Shown here: one piece after another, positions 37,078 to 47,235 of the stretch
How the letters are laid out: every line of letters starts with the position of its first letter
How positions within the stretch are numbered: the stretch's first letter is position 1
Source of the DNA: Phocicoccus schoeneichii
Lineage (GTDB): Bacteria; Bacillota; Bacilli; Staphylococcales; Salinicoccaceae
Length of the DNA: 64,000 nt
Reading direction: 5' to 3'
Assembly (NCBI RefSeq): GCF_014635565.1
Contig: NZ_BMDB01000001.1
Span: 124,001-188,000, forward strand
The notes under the pieces: model-generated
Databases searched by the model: none
The model's input: only the letters and a program-made list of their open reading frames with translations
What the model was told of the DNA's origin: nothing
Made by a program: the position numbers and the translations under genes

Positions 37078-38784
37078 ATGGCTGAAATTACTAAAAAAGA
37101 TATTATTCAATTGTTAGAAGAAATCGCAGTGTATCTAGAGTTAAACTTAGAAAATAACTTTAGAGTCTCTGCGTATAGAAGGGCTGCGAATGCACTTGAA
37201 ACGGATCAGAGAAGTCTCAGTGAGTTGGATTCCTTTGAAGGAATTAAGGGAATTGGTAAAGGTACAATCACTCTCATTAATGAATATATTAAGACGGGTA
37301 AGTCTTCATTACTCGAGGAACTAAAGAGTGAAACTCCAGCCGGACTTGTACAGATGACTAAAATCCCAGGTCTCGGTGCAAAGCGTGTCGCAAAGATTTA
37401 TGAAGCGACCAATATTGTAACTATCGATGAATTAAAGTCATTATGTGAAGACAATGGTCTTCAAAAGTTGCCTGGATTTGGTAAGAAGACCGAAGAGAAT
37501 ATATTAAATGGAATTAATGAACTCTTTACGAAACCTGATCGCTATCCGATCGATCAGATTCTTAAATTCAGAAAATTGATTGAAGATAAAATCAGCGCGT
37601 TCGACTTTGTTCAAAAATACGATGTTGCAGGAAGTGCAAGACGTACTAAAGAGACAAGTGGAGATCTTGATTATATTATTAAAACAAATAATGTATCGGC
37701 CTTTATCAGCAAGATGAAAGAGAGTCGTTTCTTTAAATCTGTAATAGCTGAAGGTGAGAAGAAGTTTTCAATTATCATCAAGGATGATTTTAAAGAGATC
37801 AATACGGATTTTAGATTCATTCAGGGGGATGAGTATTATTCCACACTCCAACATTTCACAGGTTCTAAAGATCATAATATCCGCATGAGACAAATTGCAA
37901 AGACGCGTGGAGAGAGCATCAGTGAATATGGCGTAAAACAAGAAGACGACAGCGTCATTACATTTGAAAGTGAGGAAGCATTCTACACTCATTTTGATTT
38001 ACCATTCATTCCACCTGCGATGCGTGAGACAGGTGAAGAAATCGATATGGATATATCTAATATCGTGACTTTAGACGACATCAAGGGCGACATTCACATG
38101 CACACGACGTATAGTGACGGTGCTATGAATATTGAAGAGATGGTCGAAGCGTGTATTAATCGTGGATATGAATATATGGTGATCACGGATCACTCTAAGA
38201 GTCTCGTAGTAGCGAACGGGTTAGATGAAAATAGATTATACAAACAGATTGAAGAGATTAATAAAATAAATGATAAATACCCGGAAATCGATGTATATGC
38301 AGGTACTGAGATGGACATCCGTCCAGATGGGACACTTGACTTTAGTGATGACACATTACAAGCGCTCGATTACGTGATTGCTGCGATTCATTCTAGCTTT
38401 AATCAGAGTGAAGCGGAAATTATGGAGCGTCTTAAGAATGCGTGTTACAATCCATATGTAAGACATATTGCGCATCCAACAGGTAGGCTCATCGGTGCGA
38501 GAAGTGGCTACCGTGTAAATATGGATGAATTAATTCAGATGGCAAAAGACACGAATACAGTACTTGAAGTCAATGCGAATCCAAAGAGACTTGATCTGTC
38601 ATCAGACGTCATTAAACATAAAGATTTAATACTTACAGTAAATACGGACGCACACCATACGCGTCATTTAGAGTTTATGAAGTATGGTATCGCAACACTA
38701 CAAAAAGGACTGATTTCAAAAGACCAAGTGGTCAATACGATGAGTCGTGAAGAGTTTAAACAATTTATAAAAAATGGTAAGTGA
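37078..38784 (+). CDS. polX: DNA polymerase/3'-5' exonuclease PolX
   Basis: Family X repair polymerase with a PHP nuclease. The ATG at 37078 is used because GGAGG is 6 bases upstream. 568 residues. Helix-hairpin-helix motifs GIKGIGKGTI and IPGLGAKRVAKI, polymerase palm with GSARRTKETSGDLDYII (catalytic Asp pair) and NTDFRF, then the C-terminal PHP domain (~335-568) with intact metal motifs GDIHMHTTYSDG, ITDHSKSL, HPTGR and NTDAHH. Unlike DnaE in this window, the PHP site is complete. mutS2 follows with 5 bases between. Confidence 0.95.
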   Translation: MAEITKKDIIQLLEEIAVYLELNLENNFRVSAYRRAANALETDQRSLSELDSFEGIKGIGKGTITLINEYIKTGKSSLLEELKSETPAGLVQMTKIPGLGAKRVAKIYEATNIVTIDELKSLCEDNGLQKLPGFGKKTEENILNGINELFTKPDRYPIDQILKFRKLIEDKISAFDFVQKYDVAGSARRTKETSGDLDYIIKTNNVSAFISKMKESRFFKSVIAEGEKKFSIIIKDDFKEINTDFRFIQGDEYYSTLQHFTGSKDHNIRMRQIAKTRGESISEYGVKQEDDSVITFESEEAFYTHFDLPFIPPAMRETGEEIDMDISNIVTLDDIKGDIHMHTTYSDGAMNIEEMVEACINRGYEYMVITDHSKSLVVANGLDENRLYKQIEEINKINDKYPEIDVYAGTEMDIRPDGTLDFSDDTLQALDYVIAAIHSSFNQSEAEIMERLKNACYNPYVRHIAHPTGRLIGARSGYRVNMDELIQMAKDTNTVLEVNANPKRLDLSSDVIKHKDLILTVNTDAHHTRHLEFMKYGIATLQKGLISKDQVVNTMSREEFKQFIKNGK

Positions 38785-38789
38785 TAATT

Positions 38790-41117
38790 ATGAACGAAAG
38801 AACATTAAGAGCATTAGAATTTAACGAGATTTTGATTCGTTTAAAAGAATATGCAATTAGTGATAAAACCAAAAAACAAATTAATATAGATATGTTCCAG
38901 ACACTTGAAGCGGATGTTAAAAAGACGCTCAGTGAAGTCGATGATGCGCTCACAATGCTTAGATATCGTCCAGTTGAAATGTCAGGAATACAAGACATCA
39001 CAAGCTACGTAAAACGCGCTAAAATCGGTAGTGTATTATCTGTGAATGAATTGATTGCGATTAAACAGATGTTAAATCGTAAGGACATGCTGATTGGTGT
39101 GTTTAATGAGTTTTATGATAAAGAGATTGAACTAGAAACGTTATCGCACTATGAGCGTGCTTTACCATCTGAACGTAGTCTCTATAATAAAATAGTTGAG
39201 ACGGTGGATGAGACAGGGGTATTAGACCATGCATCTTCAACTTTGTTATCTATTCGTAAGAAGATATCAAGAGAAGAGTCCGGAATTAGAACGCGTTTAA
39301 ACGACATTATGAGAAAGCATTCTAAGAAACTTTCGGATAGTCTCGTTACGATGCGTAACAATAGATATGTATTACCAGTTAAAGCAGACTCACAAAGTGA
39401 AGTGAAAGGGATTATTCATGACGTGTCGACGTCAGGTCTCACTGTTTATATTGAACCGATGGCAATAGTCGAAATTAGTAATAGAATTCAACATTTACGT
39501 GAAGATGAAAAGAATGAAGTCAATAAGATTTTAGCGGAACTTACAGGTCTCGTTGCTGAAAATGAGTATGACTTACTTCAAATTGACGAAGTACTTCATA
39601 TTTTAGATTTAGTATTTGCGAAAGCGAAATATGGTATGAGCTATAAAGGGACGATTCCAGCAATAGGTACAGATGAAAGTATCCATCTTGTGAATGCATT
39701 CCATCCACTTATAGACATAGAACAAGTGGTTAAGAATGATATCTTAGTCGATAGAGATACAACAGGAATCATTATCACTGGACCAAACACAGGAGGTAAG
39801 ACAGTAACAATCAAAACAATTGGGCTCTCTGTCATCATGGCTCAGTGTGGTATTCCAATCCCAGCACTTGATGGATCTAGACTAAGACTTTTCGAAAGTA
39901 TCTATGCAGATATAGGTGACGAACAATCAATCGAACAGTCATTATCTACGTTCTCGAGTCACTTAACAAACATTGCAGACATTTTAAATCGAGTAGATGA
40001 AAAGAGTCTCGTTATCCTAGACGAATTAGGTGCAGGAACCGATCCAGAAGAAGGTGCAGCACTTGCAATTAGTATTTTAGAATACCTATTAGACAGAGAC
40101 GTCACTGTAATCGCGACTACGCACTATCCGGAACTTAAATCATTTTCATATGGACGCACGAATACAATTAATGCCTCTATGGAATTTGACGTTGGAACTT
40201 TATCTCCAACCTATCGATTACTCATGGGGATACCTGGTAAATCAAATGCATTTGAAATATCAGAAAAACTTGGACTCGATAAAAATGTGATTGAACGTGC
40301 GCGTGCATTATCAGGTAGAGATAACTATGAAATTAATGAGATGATTGGCGCATTAGAACGTCATACGACTCATGCGCGTGATAATGAACTGGAAACGAAG
40401 CGACTCTTAAAAAATGCGGAGTCATTAAAACAAGAGTTAGAAGGATACAAGAATAAGTTCGAGCGTGAAAAACAATCGATGATTGAAGCGGCTGAAGAGA
40501 AAGCAAACGAGATCATCAAGAAATCAGAACGTAAAGCACAAGATATCATTGATGATCTAGAACTCATGAAGACACTGGGTGCGGATTCTATAGAACAGCA
40601 CAAATTGATTGAAGCGAAAAAGTCACTTTCTGATAGCTATTATCACAAGGCAATCAAAAAAGATGTTAAAAACGAAGTAGAGGAAAAGCTAGAGGTTGGT
40701 GACGAAGTTGACGTATTAACTTACGGACAAAAAGGTGTCGTGATAGACATTGAAGGCGACGATATCTCTGTGCAGATGGGCATCATCAAAATGAAAGTTA
40801 AAAAAGATGAACTCAAGAAGCGCAAACAAGAGAAGAAGAAAGCACCAGCGGTGAAGCGGGTATCTAGAATGAACGTGTCGAATACTTTAGATCTACGTGG
40901 TGAAAGATATGAGGATGCGATGATCAAACTAGACCGTTATCTCGACCAAGTGGTATTATCAAATCTATCAGAAGTGGAAATCATTCACGGTAAAGGGACT
41001 GGTGCACTACAAAAAGGTGTGCAGCAGCACTTAAAGCAACATTCAAAAGTTGCCACATTTAGAGGTGGATTACCAAGCGAAGGTGGATTTGGTGTAACCA
41101 TCGTGACAATGAAGTAG
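38790..41117 (+). CDS. mutS2: Endonuclease MutS2
   Basis: 775 residues from the ATG at 38790; the ribosome-binding site is weak (GGTAAGTG), consistent with coupling to polX. The MutS-like core domain and clamp are followed by the ATPase: Walker A TGPNTGGKTVT, Walker B LVILDELGAGTDPEEG. A long coiled coil (~515-610) and KOW-like part lead to the C-terminal Smr endonuclease domain (~700-775) with LDLRGERYEDA and IIHGKGTGAL. MutS2 acts on branched DNA and, in B. subtilis, on collided ribosomes; it lacks the mismatch-recognition domain. Confidence 0.96.
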   Translation: MNERTLRALEFNEILIRLKEYAISDKTKKQINIDMFQTLEADVKKTLSEVDDALTMLRYRPVEMSGIQDITSYVKRAKIGSVLSVNELIAIKQMLNRKDMLIGVFNEFYDKEIELETLSHYERALPSERSLYNKIVETVDETGVLDHASSTLLSIRKKISREESGIRTRLNDIMRKHSKKLSDSLVTMRNNRYVLPVKADSQSEVKGIIHDVSTSGLTVYIEPMAIVEISNRIQHLREDEKNEVNKILAELTGLVAENEYDLLQIDEVLHILDLVFAKAKYGMSYKGTIPAIGTDESIHLVNAFHPLIDIEQVVKNDILVDRDTTGIIITGPNTGGKTVTIKTIGLSVIMAQCGIPIPALDGSRLRLFESIYADIGDEQSIEQSLSTFSSHLTNIADILNRVDEKSLVILDELGAGTDPEEGAALAISILEYLLDRDVTVIATTHYPELKSFSYGRTNTINASMEFDVGTLSPTYRLLMGIPGKSNAFEISEKLGLDKNVIERARALSGRDNYEINEMIGALERHTTHARDNELETKRLLKNAESLKQELEGYKNKFEREKQSMIEAAEEKANEIIKKSERKAQDIIDDLELMKTLGADSIEQHKLIEAKKSLSDSYYHKAIKKDVKNEVEEKLEVGDEVDVLTYGQKGVVIDIEGDDISVQMGIIKMKVKKDELKKRKQEKKKAPAVKRVSRMNVSNTLDLRGERYEDAMIKLDRYLDQVVLSNLSEVEIIHGKGTGALQKGVQQHLKQHSKVATFRGGLPSEGGFGVTIVTMK

Positions 41118-41126
41118 GTGGATTTA

Positions 41127-41222
41127 ATGGGTTTTGATATGTATAAACTGGCGACAGTTGTGATTATATTTGCAGCTATTATGTTTTTATCTGGCATCAT
41201 ATATTTAGCGTTTTTTGTATAA
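41127..41222 (+). CDS. 31-residue single-span membrane microprotein
   Basis: An ORF of 31 codons starting ATG at 41127, with GTAGGTGG 6 bases upstream and beginning 9 bases after the mutS2 stop. It encodes MGFDMYKLA followed by a ~22-residue hydrophobic stretch ending YLAFFV, that is, one membrane helix and almost nothing else. The good ribosome-binding site, operon position and clean hydrophobicity argue that it is translated. Function unknown; in B. subtilis a larger membrane protein (YshE) follows mutS2, but I see no relation. Confidence 0.6.
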   Translation: MGFDMYKLATVVIIFAAIMFLSGIIYLAFFV

Positions 41223-41231
41223 GCAATTAAA

Positions 41232-41260
41232 TTGTGTAAGGAAAAGGTCTATATTATAAT
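41232..41260 (+). promoter_or_regulatory. SigA promoter of trxA
   Basis: TTGTGT (41232-41237), 17-base spacer, TATAAT (41255-41260), 34 bases before the trxA start. Confidence 0.78.
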
Positions 41261-41294
41261 AAGACCAGTACTAATTAGTGGAGGTATTTTAGAT

Positions 41295-41609
41295 ATGGCA
41301 ATTATCGATGTAAATGATGCAACATTTAAAGAAACAATTGGAGAGGGCGTTAAGCTTGTTGACTTCTGGGCACCTTGGTGTGGTCCTTGTAAAATGATCG
41401 CTCCAGTACTTGAAGAGGTTTCAGCTGACTTAGATGGTAAAGCTGACATCGTAAAACTTAACGTGGATGAAAACCAAGCAACTGCTGCTGAGTTCGGAGT
41501 AATGTCTATTCCAACTTTAATTCTGTTCAAAGATGGCGAAGAAGTTGATAAAGTTGTTGGATTCCAACCAAAAGAGCAATTAACTGCACTTATTGAGAAA
41601 CATCTATAA
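41295..41609 (+). CDS. trxA: Thioredoxin
   Basis: 104-residue thioredoxin with the active site WCGPC (Cys29 and Cys32), the cis-Pro loop SIPTLILF and the Gly-rich end [10 protein letters not shown]. It reduces cytoplasmic disulfides using thioredoxin reductase (not in this window). GGAGG lies 9 bases before the chosen ATG; the longer ORF upstream has no ribosome-binding site and overlaps the promoter. Monocistronic, between mutS2 and uvrC as in S. aureus. Confidence 0.97.
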   Translation: MAIIDVNDATFKETIGEGVKLVDFWAPWCGPCKMIAPVLEEVSADLDGKADIVKLNVDENQATAAEFGVMSIPTLILFKDGEEVDKVVGFQPKEQLTALIEKHL

Positions 41610-41621
41610 TCAACAATTTAT

Positions 41622-41646
41622 AAAGCCGCTGATGCGGCTTTTTTTG
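41622..41646 (+). terminator. trxA terminator
   Basis: AAGCCGC and GCGGCTT arms with a 4-base loop, then seven T. Confidence 0.9.
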
Positions 41647-41660
41647 TTAGAGGGATAAAA

Positions 41661-43433
41661 ATGAAAGATTTAAAACTAAAATTATCAGTACTGCCAACAG
41701 AACCTGGTTGCTACCTGATGAAAAATAAAGATGATGAGATTATATATGTAGGTAAAGCAAAGAACCTAAGAAACCGTGTGCGTTCTTACTTCAGTGGTGC
41801 GCATGATGAAAAGACGATGCGGCTCGTGCAAGATATTGTTGATTTTGATTATGTGATTACGAACAGTGAAGTAGAGTCACTGCTGTTAGAGAATACGCTC
41901 ATCAAAAAGCATATGCCAAGATACAATATCTTACTAAAGGATGACAAGAGTTATCCATTTATTAAAATCACCAAAGAGAAACACCCAAGACTGATCGTTA
42001 CGAGAACAGTTAAAACAGGCACAGGTCTATATTTTGGACCATATCCGAACGCATTTAGTGCATATGAGACGAAAAAGCTATTAGACCGAATCTATCCTCT
42101 ACGCAAATGTGACACAATGCCCGATAAATTATGTCTCTATTATCACATAGGTCAATGTTTAGGCCCGTGTGTATATAATGTATCCGTAGAAACAAATAAA
42201 AAAATGATTAGTGGTATCACTCGTTTTTTAAATGGGGAAACAAAAGAAATTGTCTCAGATTTAGAAAATAAAATGATGAAAGCATCTGAAGAATTAGAGT
42301 TTGAGCGTGCTAAAGAATATCGGGATTTACTTGGACATATCGAACAGACAATGATGAAACAAAATATGTTGACGTCTGATATGACGTCTCGAGATTGCTT
42401 TGGCTATGCGATTCATAAAGGGTGGATGGCGATAAGTGTATTACTCATTAGAAATGGAAAGCTCATTGAGAAAAAAGCAGAGATGTTTCCAATTAATGAT
42501 GACATAGAAGAAGAGTTTAACAGATTTGTATTACATTTCTATGATATGAATTCAAACTTATTACCAAAAGAAGTGCACATTCCAAGAGAAATTAATAAGA
42601 GTATATTAGAAGAAGCATTGCCAGTAAAAGTGCATGCGCCACACAGAGGTAGTAAAAAAGAGATGGTGGATTTGGCAAAGAAAAATGCCGAAAATGCGGT
42701 TGAAAGTAAGTTCCTTCTCATCGCTCGTGATGAGGAACGTACAATAAAAGCAGTTGAAGCAATTGGAGAAGCATTAAATATAGAAACACCAAGACGTATT
42801 GAGGCATTTGATAACTCAAATATTCAGGGTGTGGATCCAGTAAGTGCAATGGTGACTTTTATCGATGGTAAACCGTCAAAAAAAGAGTATAGAAAATATA
42901 AAATTAAAACTGTAGAAGGACCAGATGACTATAGATCGATGGCTGAAGTCGTCCGTAGACGCTATACAAGAGTCTTACGCGAATCTTTACCATTACCTGA
43001 CCTCATTATCGTCGATGGGGGAATCGGGCACATGAACACGGTTAGAAACGTGTTAGAAGACGAACTTAGTTTAGACATCCCAATTGCTGGACTTAAAAAA
43101 GATGATAAACACCAAACGGCAGAATTGCTGTATGGAGATTCTGCAGATATTGTTCCCCTAGATAAAAAGTCACAGAGCTTTTATTTATTACAAAGAATTC
43201 AAGATGAAGTGCACAGATTTGCGATCAGTTTCCATAGGAATACAAGAAAGAAAACGTTGTTCCAATCTGCGCTCGATAATATAGAAGGCGTAGGTCCAAA
43301 ACGTAAGGCACAACTTTTAAAAACGTATGGATCAATAAAAAATATAAAATCAAAAACAGAAGAAGATTTTATTCAAATCGGTATACCGCAAAATGTAGCG
43401 CGTAATATCGTGAAAAAATTAACGGATATGTAA
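41661..43433 (+). CDS. uvrC: Excinuclease ABC subunit UvrC
   Basis: Dual-incision nuclease of nucleotide excision repair, 590 residues. GIY-YIG domain at the N terminus ([20 protein letters not shown], 3' incision), a Cys cluster near 150, UVR motif (~195-235; [20 protein letters not shown]), the RNase H-like 5' endonuclease ([27 protein letters not shown]) and C-terminal helix-hairpin-helix ([13 protein letters not shown]). GAGGGA precedes the ATG. Confidence 0.97.
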   Translation: MKDLKLKLSVLPTEPGCYLMKNKDDEIIYVGKAKNLRNRVRSYFSGAHDEKTMRLVQDIVDFDYVITNSEVESLLLENTLIKKHMPRYNILLKDDKSYPFIKITKEKHPRLIVTRTVKTGTGLYFGPYPNAFSAYETKKLLDRIYPLRKCDTMPDKLCLYYHIGQCLGPCVYNVSVETNKKMISGITRFLNGETKEIVSDLENKMMKASEELEFERAKEYRDLLGHIEQTMMKQNMLTSDMTSRDCFGYAIHKGWMAISVLLIRNGKLIEKKAEMFPINDDIEEEFNRFVLHFYDMNSNLLPKEVHIPREINKSILEEALPVKVHAPHRGSKKEMVDLAKKNAENAVESKFLLIARDEERTIKAVEAIGEALNIETPRRIEAFDNSNIQGVDPVSAMVTFIDGKPSKKEYRKYKIKTVEGPDDYRSMAEVVRRRYTRVLRESLPLPDLIIVDGGIGHMNTVRNVLEDELSLDIPIAGLKKDDKHQTAELLYGDSADIVPLDKKSQSFYLLQRIQDEVHRFAISFHRNTRKKTLFQSALDNIEGVGPKRKAQLLKTYGSIKNIKSKTEEDFIQIGIPQNVARNIVKKLTDM

Positions 43434-43436
43434 GGG

Positions 43437-43485
43437 AAAACGGTTTTATTATCATCTTGATTTAACGCGTAACTATGCGTAAAAT
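43437..43485 (+). promoter_or_regulatory. sdhCAB promoter with upstream palindrome
   Basis: TTGATT (43457-43462) and TAAAAT (43480-43485) are 17 bases apart. Ten bases upstream is the perfect palindrome AAAACGGTTTT (43437-43447), a partial cre match whose reverse complement lies in the gapB promoter and whose core is also at citZ. Confidence 0.6.
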
Positions 43486-43528
43486 ATAGATAACAATATG
43501 ATTTTTTGATTATTGAGGGGGGACACTA

Positions 43529-44140
43529 GTGTCTAAAAAGGATTCAAGCTTTTTTATTAGGAGGCTCCATTCCCTATTAGGAGTCATTCCACTGGGCGTA
43601 TTTTTACTTCAACACCTTATTGTGAACAACTTTGCAACAAGAGGTCCTGAAGCGTTTAACGTTGCTGCTGGAATAATGGGAAATTTACCGTTTGTTCTCG
43701 TTTTAGAAACATTTGTTATTTATTTACCAATTTTATTCCATGGTATTTATGGTATCTATATTGCTTTTACTGCGAAAAACAACGTGGGTCGCTACGGTAC
43801 ATATCGTAACTGGATGTTCGTTATCCAGAGAATTACTGGAGTGATTGCTTTCATCTTCATCGCTATTCACGTGTATCAAACACGTTTCCAAGTTGCACTT
43901 GGTCATGAAGTGAACTACGACATGATGGCTGATATTTTAGAAAACCCATTCTGGTTAGTTTTCTATATCATTAGCATTCTTTCAATCGTATTCCACTTTG
44001 CAAATGGTTTATGGTCATTCATGATTACTTGGGGTATTACACAATCTCCAAAATCACAACAGATTATGAGCTACGTAGCATTAGCAATTTTCGTTATTGT
44101 AAGCTTTATCGGAATACAAACTGTATTCGCATTTATCTAA
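43529..44140 (+). CDS. sdhC: Succinate dehydrogenase cytochrome b558 subunit
   Basis: 203-residue membrane anchor with five hydrophobic helices, the di-haem b558 type of Bacillales in which one SdhC replaces SdhC plus SdhD. Haem-ligand histidines are seen in RRLHSLLG, LLQHLIVN, LFHGIYG, IAIHVYQT and VFHFANGLW. It passes electrons from SdhAB to menaquinone. The start is GTG at 43529, with GAGGGGGG 6 bases upstream. Confidence 0.96.
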   Translation: MSKKDSSFFIRRLHSLLGVIPLGVFLLQHLIVNNFATRGPEAFNVAAGIMGNLPFVLVLETFVIYLPILFHGIYGIYIAFTAKNNVGRYGTYRNWMFVIQRITGVIAFIFIAIHVYQTRFQVALGHEVNYDMMADILENPFWLVFYIISILSIVFHFANGLWSFMITWGITQSPKSQQIMSYVALAIFVIVSFIGIQTVFAFI

Positions 44141-44154
44141 AGGAGTGTAACTAA

Positions 44155-45900
44155 ATGGCAAACAATAAAATTATCGTTGTAGGGGGCGGACTTGCGGGTC
44201 TGATGGCAACGATAAAAGCAGCCGAAGGTGGCGCACAAGTAGAACTTTTCTCGATTGTTCCAGTGAAACGTTCTCACTCAGTGTGTGCTCAAGGTGGTAT
44301 TAATGGTGCGGTGAACACGAAAGGTGAGGGTGACTCACCAATGATTCACTTTGACGACACAGTGTATGGTGGAGACTTCTTAGCGAACCAACCACCAGTA
44401 AAAGCAATGTGTGAAGCAGCACCGAAAATTATTCATTTACTAGACCGTATGGGTGTAATGTTTAACAGAACACCTGAAGGATTACTCGACTTCCGTCGTT
44501 TCGGTGGCACATTACACCACAGAACAGCTTTCGCTGGTGCAACGACTGGACAACAACTGATCTATGCGCTTGATGAACAGGTTCGTAAATATGAAGTAGA
44601 AGGTCTAGTTACGAAATATGAAGGTTGGGAATTCTTAGGAATTGTTAAAGATGACGAAGGTGCAGCACGTGGTGTTGTAGCTCAAAACATCGTAACAAGT
44701 GAAATTAAAACATTTGGTTCAGATGCTGTAATTATGGCAACTGGTGGACCAGGGATTATCTTTGGTAAATCAACGAACTCAATGATTAACACAGGTTCAG
44801 CAGCTTCTGTTGTTTATCAGCAAGGTGCAGTATACGCGAACGGTGAGTTCATTCAAATTCACCCAACAGCAATTCCTGGAGACGATAAACTACGTCTAAT
44901 GAGTGAATCAGCGCGTGGTGAAGGTGGACGTGTTTGGACTTACAAAGATGGTAAGCCATGGTATTTCTTAGAAGAGAAATATCCAAACTACGGTAACTTA
45001 GTTCCTCGTGACGTAGCGACTCGTGAAATCTTTGACGTATGTGTGAATCAAAAACTAGGTATCAACGGTGAAAACATGGTTTACCTTGACCTTTCACACA
45101 AAGATCCACACGAATTAGATGTTAAACTTGGTGGTATTATTGAAATCTATGAGAAATTTACTGGAGATGACCCACGTAAAGTTCCTATGAAAATCTTCCC
45201 AGCGGTACACTACTCAATGGGTGGTTTATACGTAGATTACGACCAAATGACAAACATTCCTGGATTATTCGCTGCAGGTGAATGTGATTACTCTCAACAC
45301 GGTGCAAACCGTTTAGGAGCAAACTCATTACTTTCAGCAATTTACGGTGGTATGGTTGCAGGACCAAACGCTGTGAAATACGTGAATAACCTCGAAAAAT
45401 CATATGAAGACCTGAACGAAGACGTGTTTACACGTGCAGCACAAGCTGAACAAGACAAATGGGATAACATTATGAACATGAATGGCACAGAAAACGCATA
45501 TAAAATTCACCGTGAACTGGGTGAATTAATGACTGTAAACGTTACAGTTGTTAGACACAATGACAAACTGATCGAAACAGATAAGAAAATTGTTGAGTTA
45601 ATGGAAAGATATCAAAATATCAACATTGACGATACAAAACAGTGGAGTAACCAAGCCGCGTTCTTCATTCGTCAATTATGGAACATGTTGGTACTTGCAA
45701 GAGTAATCACGATCGGTGCGTTAAACCGTAACGAATCTCGTGGTGCTCACTACAAGCCTGAATTCCCAGAGAGAAACGACGAAGAATGGCTGAAAACAAC
45801 TAAAGCATACTTTGAGGGTCCGTTAGAAGCACCAAAATTTGAATACGAAGATGTAGACGTGAGCTTAATTCCACCACGTGTACGCGACTATTCGAAGTAA
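44155..45900 (+). CDS. sdhA: Succinate dehydrogenase flavoprotein subunit
   Basis: 581 residues. FAD-binding start KIIVVGGGLAGLMATI, the covalent-FAD His in RSHSVCAQGGING, substrate residues in HPTAIPG and ARGEGGRVW, the catalytic Arg region, and the second FAD contact in AAGECDYSQHGANRLG. Oxidises succinate to fumarate in the TCA cycle on the cytoplasmic face of the membrane. It follows sdhC by 14 bases with AGGAG as ribosome-binding site. Confidence 0.98.
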   Translation: MANNKIIVVGGGLAGLMATIKAAEGGAQVELFSIVPVKRSHSVCAQGGINGAVNTKGEGDSPMIHFDDTVYGGDFLANQPPVKAMCEAAPKIIHLLDRMGVMFNRTPEGLLDFRRFGGTLHHRTAFAGATTGQQLIYALDEQVRKYEVEGLVTKYEGWEFLGIVKDDEGAARGVVAQNIVTSEIKTFGSDAVIMATGGPGIIFGKSTNSMINTGSAASVVYQQGAVYANGEFIQIHPTAIPGDDKLRLMSESARGEGGRVWTYKDGKPWYFLEEKYPNYGNLVPRDVATREIFDVCVNQKLGINGENMVYLDLSHKDPHELDVKLGGIIEIYEKFTGDDPRKVPMKIFPAVHYSMGGLYVDYDQMTNIPGLFAAGECDYSQHGANRLGANSLLSAIYGGMVAGPNAVKYVNNLEKSYEDLNEDVFTRAAQAEQDKWDNIMNMNGTENAYKIHRELGELMTVNVTVVRHNDKLIETDKKIVELMERYQNINIDDTKQWSNQAAFFIRQLWNMLVLARVITIGALNRNESRGAHYKPEFPERNDEEWLKTTKAYFEGPLEAPKFEYEDVDVSLIPPRVRDYSK

Positions 45901-45921
45901 TCTGAAAGGAGAATACAAAAA

Positions 45922-46683
45922 ATGGCTGAAACAATTAAGTTATCAATCAAACGCCAAGATAGCCCAGACTCTACAAGTTACTGGGAAGACTTTGAAATTC
46001 CTTACAGACCAAACATGAACGTCATCAGTGCGCTAATGGAGATTCAAAGAAATCCTGTCAATAGTAAAGGTGAAAAGACAACTCCAGTAACATGGGACAT
46101 GAGCTGTCTAGAAGAAGTTTGTGGCGCATGTTCTATGGTGATTAACGGTAATGCGAGACAATCTTGTACAGCATTAATCGATCAATATGAACAACCAATT
46201 AAGCTTGAACCAATGAGCACTTTCCCAATCGTAAGAGACTTGCAAGTGGACCGCTCAAGAATGTTTGACAGCTTAAAACGTGTGAAAGCATGGGTACCAA
46301 TTGATGGTACATATGATCTTGGAGAAGGTCCAAGAATGCCAGAGAAAAAACGTCAAGTTGCATATGAACTGTCTAAATGTATGACATGTGGTGTATGTTT
46401 AGAAGTGTGTCCAAACGTGAACTCAAAATCAGACTTCATGGGTGCAGCACCGATCTCACAAGTACGTCTGTTCAACTTACATCCAACTGGAAGCATGAGC
46501 AAGGACGAAAGATTAGATGCACTTATGGGCAAAGGCGGTATCGCTGAATGTGGTATGGCTCAAAACTGTGTAAAAGCTTGTCCTAAAGGGATTCCTTTAA
46601 CAACTTCTATCGCAGCTATGCAAAGAGAAACAACATTCCATATGTTCAAATCATTCTTTGGTAGTGACCACGAAGTAGAATAA
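45922..46683 (+). CDS. sdhB: Succinate dehydrogenase iron-sulfur subunit
   Basis: 253 residues. The N-terminal [2Fe-2S] ferredoxin domain has CLEEVCGACSM and a later Cys in QSCTAL; the C-terminal domain has CMTCGVCLEVCPN and QNCVKACPKG for the [4Fe-4S] and [3Fe-4S] clusters. Links SdhA to the haems of SdhC. Last gene of sdhCAB, with a strong terminator after it. Confidence 0.98.
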   Translation: MAETIKLSIKRQDSPDSTSYWEDFEIPYRPNMNVISALMEIQRNPVNSKGEKTTPVTWDMSCLEEVCGACSMVINGNARQSCTALIDQYEQPIKLEPMSTFPIVRDLQVDRSRMFDSLKRVKAWVPIDGTYDLGEGPRMPEKKRQVAYELSKCMTCGVCLEVCPNVNSKSDFMGAAPISQVRLFNLHPTGSMSKDERLDALMGKGGIAECGMAQNCVKACPKGIPLTTSIAAMQRETTFHMFKSFFGSDHEVE

Positions 46684-46687
46684 ATAA

Positions 46688-46727
46688 AAAATGTGCATAC
46701 ATCAAGTAGATGTATGCACTTTTTTAT
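46688..46727 (+). terminator. Terminator of sdhCAB
   Basis: GTGCATACATC and GATGTATGCAC arms, 5-base loop, six T. Confidence 0.92.
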
Positions 46728-46791
46728 GCGATTTTAGTGTATGGTTAGTGTATAATAAACTTTTTAAGTTAAACAATTAGGAGCGTTAATA

Positions 46792-47235
46792 ATGACAGAT
46801 AAAGAAATTATTATGTCAGTGGAGAAGTCGATCAGATACATTTCTGGACATGTGCGTGCACATGGTAGAGAAATCTTAAAAGAGTATGATATTTCACCAC
46901 TGCAATTCGTCGCTTTACAGTGGGTTAATGACAAGTCTGGTATTACGATTGGGCAAGTGGCATCAAAACTCTATCTTGCACACTCAACGACCACAGATAT
47001 CATCGATAAGCTCGAACAGAATGATTTTGTGAGACGTGAACGTTCTGAAGAAGATAAAAGGCTTGTTTTAGTAAAGATTGAAGACAAAGGATTAGAAGTG
47101 ATTCACAGAGTGATTGAAAAGCGTGTAGACTTTATCTCCAAGATTACAAGTAAACTTTCAGATGATGAAAAAGAATTGCTACCAGTAGCTTTACAAAAGC
47201 TACTAATGGAGAGCGAGAATCTCTTCAATGAATAG
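46792..47235 (+). CDS. MarR family transcriptional regulator (YsmB-like)
   Basis: 147-residue winged-helix regulator: helices MSVEKSIRYISGHVRAHG and the DNA-binding part ITIGQVASKLYLAHSTTTDIIDKLEQ with wing RRERSEEDKRLVLVKI. It sits immediately before murI, overlapping it by 8 bases, as ysmB precedes racE in B. subtilis. Ligand and targets are unknown. TAGGAG precedes the ATG, and a TATAAT at 46751-46756 probably starts the five-gene transcript. Confidence 0.92.
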   Translation: MTDKEIIMSVEKSIRYISGHVRAHGREILKEYDISPLQFVALQWVNDKSGITIGQVASKLYLAHSTTTDIIDKLEQNDFVRRERSEEDKRLVLVKIEDKGLEVIHRVIEKRVDFISKITSKLSDDEKELLPVALQKLLMESENLFNE

